A stretch of 61,936 nt of DNA, taken from Candidatus Binataceae bacterium. Its GTDB lineage: Bacteria; Desulfobacterota; Binatia; Binatales; Binataceae. The DNA lies in the NCBI GenBank assembly GCA_035308025.1, contig DATGHL010000048.1, positions 1 through 61,936 on the forward strand. The letters are read 5' to 3'. The notes under the pieces are model-generated. The model was not told the DNA's origin. It worked only from the letters and a program-made list of their open reading frames with translations, and searched no databases. Both the position numbers and the translations under genes were made by a program. Shown one piece after another: positions 7,585 to 16,322 of the stretch (position 1 is its first letter; each line of letters starts with the position of its first letter).

Positions 7585-8433
7585 TCACTTGCTTCTCGGA
7601 TGGTCGCGAAGGAACATCTGCGCGACTTCGCTCATCGTCTTGAAGACGACGCCCGCGCGCCCGCTGATGTGATCGAGCAGCCGCTCAAGCATCAGCAGCC
7701 GATGGCCCCGGCCGATGGTCTGCGGATGCATCGTCAGGATATAAACTCCCTCGCCCAGGCGCTCGTACAGATAGTCGAAGTCACCCGCCCAGATTTCATA
7801 AACGCGTGACGGTGCCGCCAATCCGGGATTCGTGCCGTTGCGGGCCGCCACGTACTCGAAGATGGGAAAGTCGTCGAGGCCCCACGTGAAGGGTAACTCG
7901 ACGAGCTCGGTCTCGCGGCCCCAGACGTAGGGCCCGTCAACCGGCGCGTGATCCCCAACGCGGCAGTAGTAGGGTAAAAAATCGTTTCCCATCATGCTGC
8001 TGTCGTAGAGAAAGCCCTTCTCGAGCAGACGTTCGAGGGTGCTCGGCAACAATCCAGCCGCGGGCGAGCGATAGCCCACGGGCGCGCGCCCGGTGATGCG
8101 CCGGAGCGAGGCAATCGCCCGCTCAAAGTCACGGGCTTCGTCCTGCTGGGTTTTTGCGCGATCGTGAAAATATCCGTGATGGCCGACCTCATGGCCGGCC
8201 GCCGCGATTGCCGCAGTGGTCTGCGGGAAGGCGTCGGCGGTGTGGCCGGGGATGAACCAGGTCGAAGGCAATCCGCGCTCGCGCAAAAGGCCGAGCAGCC
8301 GCTCAGCCCCGATTTTGCCGAACTCGCCGCGCGACAGCGCGCTCGGCGAACGCGCGTGAAACGTCCCGATCCATACCGACATCGCGTCGAAGTCAAACGT
8401 CAGGCAGACCGCGATATTCTTCATCATCGACAC
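7585..8433 (-). CDS. polysaccharide deacetylase family protein
   Basis: A 282-residue NodB-homology deacetylase, of the PuuE/HpPgdA-like branch acting on N-acyl or related amide substrates. Visible signatures: TFDFD (metal and catalytic Asp), TWFIPGH, HEVGHHGYFH (metal His pair), GYRSPA, the YDSSMMGND segment and the late TMHPQTIGR motif. There is no signal peptide, which fits the cytosolic branch of the family better than a cell-wall chitin deacetylase. MSMMKN offers two ATG starts six bases apart. The exact substrate is open. Confidence 0.85.
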   Translation of the reverse strand: MSMMKNIAVCLTFDFDAMSVWIGTFHARSPSALSRGEFGKIGAERLLGLLRERGLPSTWFIPGHTADAFPQTTAAIAAAGHEVGHHGYFHDRAKTQQDEARDFERAIASLRRITGRAPVGYRSPAAGLLPSTLERLLEKGFLYDSSMMGNDFLPYYCRVGDHAPVDGPYVWGRETELVELPFTWGLDDFPIFEYVAARNGTNPGLAAPSRVYEIWAGDFDYLYERLGEGVYILTMHPQTIGRGHRLLMLERLLDHISGRAGVVFKTMSEVAQMFLRDHPRSK

Positions 8434-8715
8434 CGTTTCCGCGTTTTGCTTAGGGCGCGTTTGGCCTTACCGACCATGGAATGAATCTCAATCGTCCGTT
8501 CTACCAAATCTCGGCGTAACTTTCTCTTGACAGCCGCGCCGAACGTGATGTAGTCGATGGCTGACTTGGGGCAGGATTCGGGGAGGCTCATTCCGGCCGG
8601 GGCCGGACATGAACCTGCGGAAGAGCCGGAACGCCGGTTAAATCGAAGCTGAAACTGGTGCTAGGCATGTCCGATGCGGCCGTTTCATACAAGTTAAAGC
8701 GGATGGGGTTCGGTC
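8434..8715. other. 282-bp divergent intergenic region
   Basis: Lies between the divergently transcribed deacetylase and YCF48-RND genes, so it should hold two promoters. A ttgaca at 8527-8532 on the plus strand is a candidate -35 element, but no convincing -10 follows at 16-18 bp. No ORF, RNA or repeat recognised. Confidence 0.4.
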
Positions 8716-9738
8716 TTGAATGATCATCGCTGGGTAAGCAAGAAATTCTGGACGCTGGCGCTCGCCTGCGCGCTGACGATGGTCGTCGGCGTGCTGTGCG
8801 CGCACGCCGCGCTCGAGGGGCAGAAGCTCACAGGTGCGCCGCGTTGGATGCATCTGTATGGGACGGCCATCCGGCCGGACGGCGCGATCTTTGTGGTCGG
8901 CGCCAAAGCCGGGTTGCTGGTCTCCACCGACAAGGGTCAAACCTGGACTCACCAAACCCTGCACGAGCGCGATGGCAACGAACTCTTTCAAGACCGCGAC
9001 CTCTATTCGATCCGTTTCGCGCCGGATGGCAAGACCGCCCTTATTGTAGGCGAGCTCGGTACTGTCCTGCGCTCGACCGACGGCGGCGAAACCTGGAAAG
9101 CCCTCGACAGCGGCACCACCAAAAATCTGATGAAGGTGTACCTGATCGATGCGCAGAACGCCGTCGCGGTGGGTGCCGACGGCATCATCGTCCGCACCAC
9201 CGATGGCGGCGACCATTGGCAGACTGAAAAGTCTCCCAAGTTGATGACCCTCTTTGACGTCACTTTCACCGATAAAAACACTGGCTGGATTGCGGGTGAA
9301 TTCTCAACCGTCCTAAATTCCACCGATGGCGGCCAGACCTGGAAGATCGTAACCGGCGGTAATATCGAGGACTTTACTATCGGGCCGTTCTTTTCGATCA
9401 CTTTTATTGATCCGCAGCACGCCCTCGCCGCCGGACTCTCCGGAGAATTGTCCACCAGCGACGACGGCGGCAAAACCTGGAAGAAAGGGGCGCTGCCCGC
9501 TGACATCGGCATCTACGCCCTTGCCACCACCGCGGACGGCAAGAAAATCTGGGCGCTGGGCACGGGTGGACGGGTTTTCACCGAGTCGCCGAGCGGGCAG
9601 TGGCAGGAAGATCAACGCAATACGTTCAACGATCTCACCGACATCGCGCTAGCGGGCAATGAAGGTGTGATGGTCGGTTCGAACGGCACAATTCTCATCA
9701 CGGATGATGCGGGCGAAAAATGGCAAGCAGCTCAGTAA
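8716..9738 (+). CDS. YCF48-like beta-propeller protein, exported
   Basis: A 340-residue protein with an N-terminal signal segment (about residues 8-32, ending CAHAALEG) followed by repeated BNR/YCF48 blades: STDKGQTW, STDGGETWK, TTDGGDHWQ, STDGGQTWK, SDDGGKTWK and a last TDDAGEKW. These are typical of photosystem II assembly factor Ycf48 relatives that act as periplasmic assembly or scaffold proteins. The start is a TTG preceded by ggatgggg; the next ATG (8779) would remove most of the signal peptide. It overlaps the RND transporter gene by 19 bp, so the two are probably translated together. YCF48 proteins are often encoded beside RND/MMPL exporters in proteobacteria. Confidence 0.85.
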   Translation: MNDHRWVSKKFWTLALACALTMVVGVLCAHAALEGQKLTGAPRWMHLYGTAIRPDGAIFVVGAKAGLLVSTDKGQTWTHQTLHERDGNELFQDRDLYSIRFAPDGKTALIVGELGTVLRSTDGGETWKALDSGTTKNLMKVYLIDAQNAVAVGADGIIVRTTDGGDHWQTEKSPKLMTLFDVTFTDKNTGWIAGEFSTVLNSTDGGQTWKIVTGGNIEDFTIGPFFSITFIDPQHALAAGLSGELSTSDDGGKTWKKGALPADIGIYALATTADGKKIWALGTGGRVFTESPSGQWQEDQRNTFNDLTDIALAGNEGVMVGSNGTILITDDAGEKWQAAQ

Positions 9739-12167
9739 ATCTGGGGTCCTTCAAGATCGGAGATTTCGTTCTCCGCTTCCGGGCAATCATCGGCGGCCTA
9801 CTGCTCTTGATCAGTGCGGTCGCCCTTTATTACTGCACCCAGGTCAACATTCAGACCAGATTCGATGACTTTTTCCCGAGTTATCATCCGAACGTCCAGC
9901 TCTACAACGAGTGGCACAAATATGGCGGCGCGCAGACCTTGTCGGTGATGATCCAGGTTCAGCACGGCGACATTTTCAACAAGGACACGCTGCAGAAAAT
10001 CAACGACATCCAGGCCGCTGTCGATAAGCTCCCGGGCGTTGATCACAACCAGGTCCTTTCGCTGGCCTCGTACCGCGTGAGCTACGCCGAGGCCTCGCCG
10101 GGCTCGATGCTGATCAAGCCCTTCATGTTTCCCAAGATTCCGCCCAATGAAGCGGGAATCCAGGACCTCAAGCGCAAGGTTCAGGCGAATCAATCAACGA
10201 TCTCGCAACTGGTCAATCCGGACCTCAAGAGCGCGCTGGTCGCGGCGTCCTTTAATGAACGCGGACTCGACTATCGCCAGTTGTTTTACCAGGTCCAGGA
10301 CATCGTCAAGAAGTATCAGGATGCGAACAACAAGATTTACGTAGCCGGCGAACCGATCATCCGCGGTTACGGCTATTACTACGAGCCGGTGGTCAACGTC
10401 CTTTTCCTGATCGCGGTCGGCATCATGATCCTGATCTTGTACCTCACCGGCGGTCAGCGCAGCCGCTGGTGGGCGCCGATCGTGACCGGTACGCTCTCGG
10501 CGATTTGGGGCCTCGGCTTCGTCGGTCTGATGGGCTACGACTTCGACCCGGTGATGCTGGTCATTCCGTTCATCCTGACTGCCCGCGACATGAGCCACGG
10601 CATCCAGTGGCAGGGTCGTTATCACGACGAACTTGATCGGCTCGGCGACAAGTTTGCTGCCTGCTCGGCAACAACCGACTACATGCTGCCGCCGGGCTTC
10701 CTTTCGATCATGGCCGACATCAGCGGCATCGTCTTTATTTCCTTCGGCGGCATCCCGGTGCTCCAGCACATTGCTCTGGCCGGCACGGTATGGCTCGCCG
10801 GCAGCTTGACGATGGTCTTCATCTTCCAGCCGATCCTGATGAGCTATTTGGCCATTCCTGAAATCAAGCACAGGCGCAAGAGAGCCGCGGGCGAGCACAG
10901 TGTCGGTGCGACCATGAGCGGCGCGCTCGACTGGCTGGTGCATGTGCCCACCCGTCCCGGCGCGCTGCGGGTCGTTCTGCTCGGCGGCTCCGCCCTGTTT
11001 CTGGTTTATGGCGTGGTGGCAGGCGCCAAAAGTAAGATCGGCTATTCAACCGCCGGAACGCCGCTGTATAAGCCTTACTCGAAAGTCAATCAGGATATTG
11101 CCGCGGTTGGCGATAAATTCCCGCTCGAGGAAGGCTGGGTCATTCTGCAAACGCCCGCTTATCCGGATAACGTCTCGGTGTTGAGCCCGCCAGTTCTCAG
11201 GATCGTGGACGACCTGCGGACGTTTCTTTTTGTCAAGGATCCGAAAGTCGCCCAGGTCGTGTCTTTCACCTCGGCCATCTCGAAGCCCTTCAACGAGCGG
11301 TTCCATTACGCCTACCCGAAATATCTCCAGATTCCCGATTCGATGGAGATGTCGGGCAATCTCTGGTTTCTCTATCTGAACGGCTCGGCGCCGGGCGAGC
11401 TCGAGCGCTTTATCTCGAATCGTCTGAGCGACGATACCTGTATCCGCGTTCTGCTCAGGGACCACACCTACGACACGTTGAACAATGTCCGCGACGAGAT
11501 TACGCAATTCGTCAACGAACGGGTGAAGACGGACCCGGTTCTCAATCCCGCCGATCCCAAAAAACCACGCGTTCAGGTCAAGTACCTCGCTGGTATCGCC
11601 GGGCTTTATCTCGCGGCCAACGATGTCCTCAAAACTCTGGACTTTCTTAACATCACCTTCGTGCTTGGCGTCGTCTGGCTCTTCTGCGTCGGTGCCTTCC
11701 GTTCGTTCGTAGCTGGAATCATGTTCCTGCTCGCCTGCGTGCTCGCCAATTTCGGCGCGTTTATCTACATGGATTTGCGCGGGATCGGCCTGACGATCGA
11801 TACGATTCCCGTCATTTCGCTCGGTATCGGTCTCGGCGTCGATTACGGCATTTACACGGTCTCGCGCATCCGTGACGAAGTGATGAGCGGCATGGAGGTC
11901 GACGACGCGATCGTCCTGGCGCTCAGCACCACCGGCGTCGCGGTCTTTAATACCTTCCTGGTCATGATTGGCGGCATCTTCCCTTGGATCTTCTCGCCAC
12001 TGCTCTTCCACAGCCAGATGAGCACACTGCTGATCTTCCTGATGGGCACCAATATGATTGCCGGCTGTATTGTGCTGCCCTGCTACCTGTCATGGGCGCG
12101 ACCGAAGTTCGTCTTTGGCGGCAAGGCGATGATCCGTGAAAGAGAGTTAAGGGCGGCGGTGTCCTGA
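9720..12167 (+). CDS. RND/MMPL family exporter
   Basis: An 815-residue inner-membrane transporter with the duplicated RND layout: one helix near residues 20-40, a periplasmic loop to about 225, five helices up to about 385, another helix near 418-435, a second loop, and five helices from about 645 to the end. Each half has the sterol-sensing/MMPL core; the second carries ISLGIGLGVDYGIYTVSRIRDE, the first a degenerate VIPFILTARDMSHGIQW. It belongs with the predicted exporters of lipids or hydrophobic compounds. The coding overlap with the YCF48 gene implies a functional pair. A terminator follows. Confidence 0.9.
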   Translation: MASSSVNLGSFKIGDFVLRFRAIIGGLLLLISAVALYYCTQVNIQTRFDDFFPSYHPNVQLYNEWHKYGGAQTLSVMIQVQHGDIFNKDTLQKINDIQAAVDKLPGVDHNQVLSLASYRVSYAEASPGSMLIKPFMFPKIPPNEAGIQDLKRKVQANQSTISQLVNPDLKSALVAASFNERGLDYRQLFYQVQDIVKKYQDANNKIYVAGEPIIRGYGYYYEPVVNVLFLIAVGIMILILYLTGGQRSRWWAPIVTGTLSAIWGLGFVGLMGYDFDPVMLVIPFILTARDMSHGIQWQGRYHDELDRLGDKFAACSATTDYMLPPGFLSIMADISGIVFISFGGIPVLQHIALAGTVWLAGSLTMVFIFQPILMSYLAIPEIKHRRKRAAGEHSVGATMSGALDWLVHVPTRPGALRVVLLGGSALFLVYGVVAGAKSKIGYSTAGTPLYKPYSKVNQDIAAVGDKFPLEEGWVILQTPAYPDNVSVLSPPVLRIVDDLRTFLFVKDPKVAQVVSFTSAISKPFNERFHYAYPKYLQIPDSMEMSGNLWFLYLNGSAPGELERFISNRLSDDTCIRVLLRDHTYDTLNNVRDEITQFVNERVKTDPVLNPADPKKPRVQVKYLAGIAGLYLAANDVLKTLDFLNITFVLGVVWLFCVGAFRSFVAGIMFLLACVLANFGAFIYMDLRGIGLTIDTIPVISLGIGLGVDYGIYTVSRIRDEVMSGMEVDDAIVLALSTTGVAVFNTFLVMIGGIFPWIFSPLLFHSQMSTLLIFLMGTNMIAGCIVLPCYLSWARPKFVFGGKAMIRERELRAAVS

Positions 12168-12192
12168 AAAAGTCCTCGGCTTCGATGAGTTG

Positions 12193-12235
12193 ACGGCGGA
12201 CGTGGCCCTTCGCGTCCGCCGTTGTGCTTTCGTTT
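12193..12235 (+). terminator. terminator-like hairpin after the RND exporter
   Basis: Perfect 10-bp stem acggcggacg/cgtccgccgt with a 10-nt loop, followed by a moderately T-rich tract (tgtgctttcgttt). Located 25 bp after the exporter stop. Confidence 0.65.
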
Positions 12236-12310
12236 ACGCACAAGAGCTTCGTGGTCGGGAACCACAATCTTGCGATAGCGGTTGGGTTTAATAATGACTA
12301 GCTTTAATGG

Positions 12311-13117
12311 ATGAGCTTGGGGATGAGCCGGAAAATGCCAAAACCGAACCGATTAGAGATGAAGCCGGCGGTGGGTCGCACGGCAATGTTCGCGATTACT
12401 TGCGGGCTCTGGCTGGGGCTACTCAGCGGATGCCAACACAGTACCGCGCAGTACAATCCAGCCCTCGCTGGCGCCTTCTTCCCGCTGACGCCGGATGCAA
12501 CCTGGACTTATCGCATCGAAAGCAAGAGCCAGAAATCAACCTACGTGATCACCGACAAGGTACTCGGCGTCAAATACGTTCCGTCGCTCAACGTTACGGG
12601 ACAGGTGGTCGAGGAGTTCTACAACCTCGAACGCGGCGGCTCACGCCCGATCGTATATGTGACCAAGGATGGCTATCTCTCGCGGCTTTCGGGCCTCGAA
12701 ACCGTCAAGGACGATATTCAGACGCCGGCCTGGGGCCGTTCAGAAGAGGGTGAGTTCATGCCCGCGCGGATGGTTCCGGACGTTTCCTGGAACAGTACGA
12801 TTTTCCCCTTCGGCCACATCGAAGGCGCTTTCATCATCAATCAGGTCCATCACACCGTCTTCGACCCGACCGATGTCACGGTTCCCGCGGGCAAGTTCAG
12901 TGGGTGTATGCGGATTGACACGATGGCGATCTACGAGGGCGGTTCATTCGCGAAGAGCAAGAAAGACTCGAAATTGCTTTATCGCGACTGGTATGCGCCC
13001 AACGTCGGGTTGGTCAAGACCGAGGTCTTCGAGGGCGGCGCAAGCGGCCCGCGCATGGAACTGGTTGAGTTGCTGCGCTTCGCGAATCCCGCAGCGTCAG
13101 CGCCTACGACCAACTAA
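12311..13117 (+). CDS. predicted lipoprotein, unknown function
   Basis: A 268-residue protein with a hydrophobic signal ending in the lipobox LLSGC, so it is expected to be lipid-anchored. The first candidate start gives an overlong 40-residue signal; the ATG at 12359 (MKPAVGRTAM) gives a typical 25-residue one and may be the true start. The mature part is beta-rich (FPLTPDATWTYRIES near its start, GLVKTEVFEGG near the end) and resembles secreted single-domain beta proteins of the TapB/DUF3108 kind, without a firm match. It lies downstream of the exporter but behind a terminator. Confidence 0.75.
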   Translation: MSLGMSRKMPKPNRLEMKPAVGRTAMFAITCGLWLGLLSGCQHSTAQYNPALAGAFFPLTPDATWTYRIESKSQKSTYVITDKVLGVKYVPSLNVTGQVVEEFYNLERGGSRPIVYVTKDGYLSRLSGLETVKDDIQTPAWGRSEEGEFMPARMVPDVSWNSTIFPFGHIEGAFIINQVHHTVFDPTDVTVPAGKFSGCMRIDTMAIYEGGSFAKSKKDSKLLYRDWYAPNVGLVKTEVFEGGASGPRMELVELLRFANPAASAPTTN

Positions 13118-13149
13118 CTGAGTTAGACGCAAAGCACACCGGTGGCGCT

Positions 13150-13719
13150 TCAACTGTTGGGACGGGAGCCGATCGCCGGATCCGGATCAGCGGACTGCTT
13201 GCCGGTCTCGATCGTGTAATTGATCGCGATCCCTTCAAGGTAGTAGCCGTTGTGGCCCGGCTCGCCGATTCGCCGCGTGTGTTCGGCCTCTTTGATGTAT
13301 TCGCCCTGTCCGGCATAGACGTTCTGCTGCGTGGTCTCGGTCAAGGTTTCATTCGGACTCGCCTGGTAGAGGAAGTGCTTGATGTCCTGATGCTGGCTGG
13401 TGATCACCACCAGGGCGTCGGCGCCGGTCTCGCACGCCTTGCGCCGCAAAGCCGGCAGCACGTCGGCTTGATCGTCCTGAAGATCGGACCAGGCCTCGAC
13501 GATCGCGACCTCCTTGTACGTGGTTAACGGCATCGTGCTCAGCACCGGCATCGTACAATCGGGCGATCTGGCGGCATTGGCGTACGGACCGAGTTGCGTG
13601 ATGTCGACCTGCATCGGCACCTTGCCGGGCGTCGAGCATCCCGTGCAAATCGTTGCGATCGCGAGCAGGGCGGTGACCCCTCGCCAGCACTCAGAACGAT
13701 AATGACGCGCGCCTTCCAT
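13150..13719 (-). CDS. predicted lipoprotein, unknown function
   Basis: A 189-residue protein starting at MEGARHYRS; the frame opens 78 nt earlier, but a ggggat site 7 nt before 13719 and the signal peptide support this start. The lipobox is ICTGC. The mature region has conserved-looking EVAIVEAWSDLQDDQADVLP and GADALVVITSQ segments, the latter typical of YbjQ/DUF4156-like small lipoproteins that end a strand with ADA(L/I)(V/I). Convergent with the preceding lipoprotein gene. Function unknown. Confidence 0.75.
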   Translation of the reverse strand: MEGARHYRSECWRGVTALLAIATICTGCSTPGKVPMQVDITQLGPYANAARSPDCTMPVLSTMPLTTYKEVAIVEAWSDLQDDQADVLPALRRKACETGADALVVITSQHQDIKHFLYQASPNETLTETTQQNVYAGQGEYIKEAEHTRRIGEPGHNGYYLEGIAINYTIETGKQSADPDPAIGSRPNS

Positions 13720-13845
13720 AGCGAATCCCCGTTCGCAAAGATCCGGATTGGCCCGCACAATAGCACAAATGAAGCGGCCGGCCCTGCTGAGCGTCAAAAA
13801 TCATGGAGGTTTCTACCCGCGACTGTAATGGAGTATCATTGTCTC

Positions 13846-14670
13846 ATGCGACGTGCCCGCATCGCGCTGGGAGTTTCGTTGGCGGTTACGATTGCGCTAG
13901 GCCAAGCTTGCGCCCAAAGCGCCGCGCCTTATCCCGCGGCGAGTACAACCGCTGCGCCCGTCGCGAATAATCCGTCAGCTTCTTCCGATTATACGGGCAG
14001 CGCCCCGGGAGCCAGTGGCGCGAGCGCGTCTATCAACACCAACCGCTATATCAAGGATCAGTCCACCAGCCGGGCCCTGACCGAATATCTCACCCAACAC
14101 CGGCTTCCGCTAGTCGGGGCGCAGGTCCTAAAGGGTCCCAGCGGGGGCCGTGAAGTGGTGCTCTACGGCTTCACCGGCACGGACTTCGGCAAAAGCGACG
14201 CCGTCAGCAAGACGCGCACGTACCTGAAGGATTCGACGGTGATAGTGGATAACCGCATCAGCGTGAATCCGAGCCTGCTTACGGCCAATGACTCTGGCAT
14301 GGCCGCGAATACGAGCTCCAGCAGCGCTGCAGTCGCCGACAACTCGCCCGATCCGGCTGACAATATGCCGGGCGCGAGCAGCTACCTCCAGCATCAGAAC
14401 GACTTGCAGCAGTACGCACAATCCCAGGGCAACGGACCCGCCGGAAACGGCGCATCGATGAGCTCGCTGAGCCCGCTGCTAATTATGGGGTTGGGACTGG
14501 GACTCGCGATTGCCTCGGGTGGGATGATCTCGCTTGGTTCCGGGTCGTCAGGATCGCCGGGCTTCGGAGGGCCGGGCTTCGGACCGCCGGGCACGTTCGG
14601 TGGCGCACCCTATAACCCCTATCCGGGTTATCCGTCAGGGACTCCAAACTCGAGTCCCTACGGCCCGTGA
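13846..14670 (+). CDS. exported protein with Gly/Pro-rich tail
   Basis: A 274-residue protein. The ATG at 13846 (MRRARIALGVS) gives a signal peptide ending CAQSA; another ATG 18 nt upstream is possible. A Ser/Ala-rich linker leads to a small folded domain (about residues 65-140, including YLTQHRLPLVGAQVLKG and a KTRTYLKDSTVIVDNRI segment, reminiscent of a BON-like fold). A Ser/Gln-rich stretch, a single hydrophobic segment (LLIMGLGLGLAIASGGMI) and a Gly/Pro/Tyr-rich end follow. It is probably envelope-associated; family unknown. Confidence 0.7.
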   Translation: MRRARIALGVSLAVTIALGQACAQSAAPYPAASTTAAPVANNPSASSDYTGSAPGASGASASINTNRYIKDQSTSRALTEYLTQHRLPLVGAQVLKGPSGGREVVLYGFTGTDFGKSDAVSKTRTYLKDSTVIVDNRISVNPSLLTANDSGMAANTSSSSAAVADNSPDPADNMPGASSYLQHQNDLQQYAQSQGNGPAGNGASMSSLSPLLIMGLGLGLAIASGGMISLGSGSSGSPGFGGPGFGPPGTFGGAPYNPYPGYPSGTPNSSPYGP

Positions 14671-14671
14671 T

Positions 14672-15439
14672 TCATTTCCGTTTGCGCACCTTCCAAACCT
14701 CTTCGCTTGGCCACTGACGCGCCCATTCGAGGGTGACGTGAGGATAGCGCGTCGTGGCTTGCGCCGAGGGACGGAGCTCGAGCAGCTCCTCGATTTCGAA
14801 GCCCGAACTCCGCAGCAGCCGTATCCAGTCGCCGTGTGAGAGATGAAACTCGACACTTTCATCGCCGCCCCATTCGACCCGCTTCATCCCGAACGCCGGA
14901 CGTTGCAACCGCTCCGTCGTCGGCAGACTGTCCTCGGCCTCCGCGCACAGGGTCATCAGGAACGAGTTCGTCAGAAAGACCAATCGACCCTCCGCACGCA
15001 GCAGGCGCGCGGCCTCCGGAATCCAGCGTTCCGGATCCGCCCACAGGCAGGCCCCATATTCCGAGATGGCGAAATCGAAGCTCGCGGCCGGATAAGGCAC
15101 CGTCTCGGCGTTGCCATGGAGGAGCGGGAAGTTGAGAGCGTGAATGCGCTGCAGCCGGCGCGCCGTGGCAAGCTGTGACTCCGAGTTGTCGATTCCGACC
15201 ACGCGCGCGCCGCGGCGATGCATCCAGGCCGAGATATATGCAGTTCCGCAGCCGAGCTCGATCGCATCTTTGCTTGCGAGATCGTCGGGCAGCATGCGAA
15301 CCTCGGCCTCCGGAATCCCCCATATACCCCAGGTCGGAGCGGCTTGGGCCCAGGATCTCTCGCCGGCCCCAACATAGTCCTGCGCCAGCGCGTCCCAGTA
15401 CACCCGATTCCTGCGTACGTATTCGGGTAAATCGGTCAT
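14672..15439 (-). CDS. class I SAM-dependent methyltransferase
   Basis: A 255-residue methyltransferase of the Methyltransf_11/25 type. Motif I is IELGCGTAYISAW, the acidic end of strand 2 is VVGIDNSESQL, motif II/post-I is VPYPAASFDFAISEYG and the motif III region is LLRAEGRLVFLTNS. The N-terminus (RRNRVYWDALAQDYVGAGERSW) is common in small-molecule methyltransferases. It ends one base after the convergent exported-protein gene. The acceptor substrate cannot be inferred. Confidence 0.85.
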   Translation of the reverse strand: MTDLPEYVRRNRVYWDALAQDYVGAGERSWAQAAPTWGIWGIPEAEVRMLPDDLASKDAIELGCGTAYISAWMHRRGARVVGIDNSESQLATARRLQRIHALNFPLLHGNAETVPYPAASFDFAISEYGACLWADPERWIPEAARLLRAEGRLVFLTNSFLMTLCAEAEDSLPTTERLQRPAFGMKRVEWGGDESVEFHLSHGDWIRLLRSSGFEIEELLELRPSAQATTRYPHVTLEWARQWPSEEVWKVRKRK

Positions 15440-15507
15440 CGGGATTGCCTGTTGTTGCGGATTAGTTCGCGAAGCAGGCGGACGCTATAGGCGGTCTTCG
15501 TGAGGAG

Positions 15508-15945
15508 TCAGGCTGCGAGAAGCTCAAGGTTCTGCTCGGCAGCGTCTTCAACCGCTTTGAGCGAGATCGTAGCGTCGAACGTCGCCAGCCGACCCTGATT
15601 GGATACTGCCAGGGCGAGAAGATAGACGTCAGTCAGTTGGCGATGGCCCTGCACGCGATTCCAGTGGAAGCGTTCGGGCTCGCGCAAGCTGACGGAATCG
15701 GCCCAGAAAACGTGTTCAGGAGCCGAACAAAAAGCATGTAGACGCGCGGCCGCATCAGCGACCGTTGTGCGCCGGCCGGTGTAGGCCGGATTGGACAACA
15801 CACGAACCAGCCCGTTCTCGGTGAGCGCGCACGTGGCCCAGCGATGGCGTCGACTGCGTCCGAACCAGGCATGCGCAGCATCGTGGTGCAGGTGGGACGG
15901 ATCAAACAGCGCAACCAGGAGATTCACGTCGAGGAGCGCGATCAC
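15508..15945 (-). CDS. VapC-family PIN-domain toxin
   Basis: A 145-residue PIN-domain ribonuclease, the toxin of a type II toxin-antitoxin pair. Acidic catalytic residues are seen in LLDVNLLVALFD (D6), CALTENGLVR (Glu) and QLTDVYLLALA (Asp), followed by a TFD(A) strand. The family cuts tRNA or rRNA. Its start overlaps the vapB stop by 4 bp, the usual coupling that keeps the antitoxin ahead of the toxin. Confidence 0.88.
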   Translation of the reverse strand: MIALLDVNLLVALFDPSHLHHDAAHAWFGRSRRHRWATCALTENGLVRVLSNPAYTGRRTTVADAAARLHAFCSAPEHVFWADSVSLREPERFHWNRVQGHRQLTDVYLLALAVSNQGRLATFDATISLKAVEDAAEQNLELLAA

Positions 15946-16181
15946 GTGCGGGCTAAGACTTCGTCGCGAAGACGGTTGACGATCTCCGGCGAGACCAGCC
16001 GCGCCCCGCGCCGCGGCGGCAAAAGCGGGACGCCATTGCGTTTGCGCCCCGCGGGGTCGCGCGGGGCCAGTGCACTGCGCGCCAGTTCGGAAAGCACCCG
16101 CCCGGCGGTAGTGCCGCGCATCGCGGCGAGTTCTTTCGCGCTGTCCAGAACGTCGTCATCGATATCCAGAGTGGTACGCAT
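15942..16181 (-). CDS. VapB-like ribbon-helix-helix antitoxin
   Basis: A 79-residue antitoxin with an N-terminal RHH DNA-binding fold (MRTTLDIDDDVLDSAKELA then GRVLSELARSAL) and a C-terminal basic/Pro-rich tail that should wrap the toxin. Start at 16181 is chosen because the beta-strand MRTTLDID begins there; the frame opens 21 nt earlier. It would neutralise VapC and repress its own promoter. The promoter elements sit so close that the transcript may be leaderless. Confidence 0.85.
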   Translation of the reverse strand: MRTTLDIDDDVLDSAKELAAMRGTTAGRVLSELARSALAPRDPAGRKRNGVPLLPPRRGARLVSPEIVNRLRDEVLART

Positions 16182-16187
16182 CCACCG

Positions 16188-16216
16188 ATCATCAAGCATC
16201 AATCATCAGATGTCAA
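16188..16216 (-). promoter_or_regulatory. vapBC promoter with repeated operator-like sequence
   Basis: On the minus strand a perfect -35 ttgaca (16211-16216) is followed after 17 bp by gatgat (16188-16193), a 4/6 match to the -10. The spacer and -10 contain repeated tgatga/ttgatga units, plausible RHH-binding sites. The predicted start of transcription falls at or next to the vapB ATG. Confidence 0.6.
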
Positions 16217-16322
16217 GTGATCAAAGGCCGCCGATGGTGTGGCGGGTTTTAGCTCCGCCAACTACCAGCGGCAGGCGGGCGCTCGATGCGTTGCGATGGC
16301 GGAGCCGTAATCAAGACCCGAT

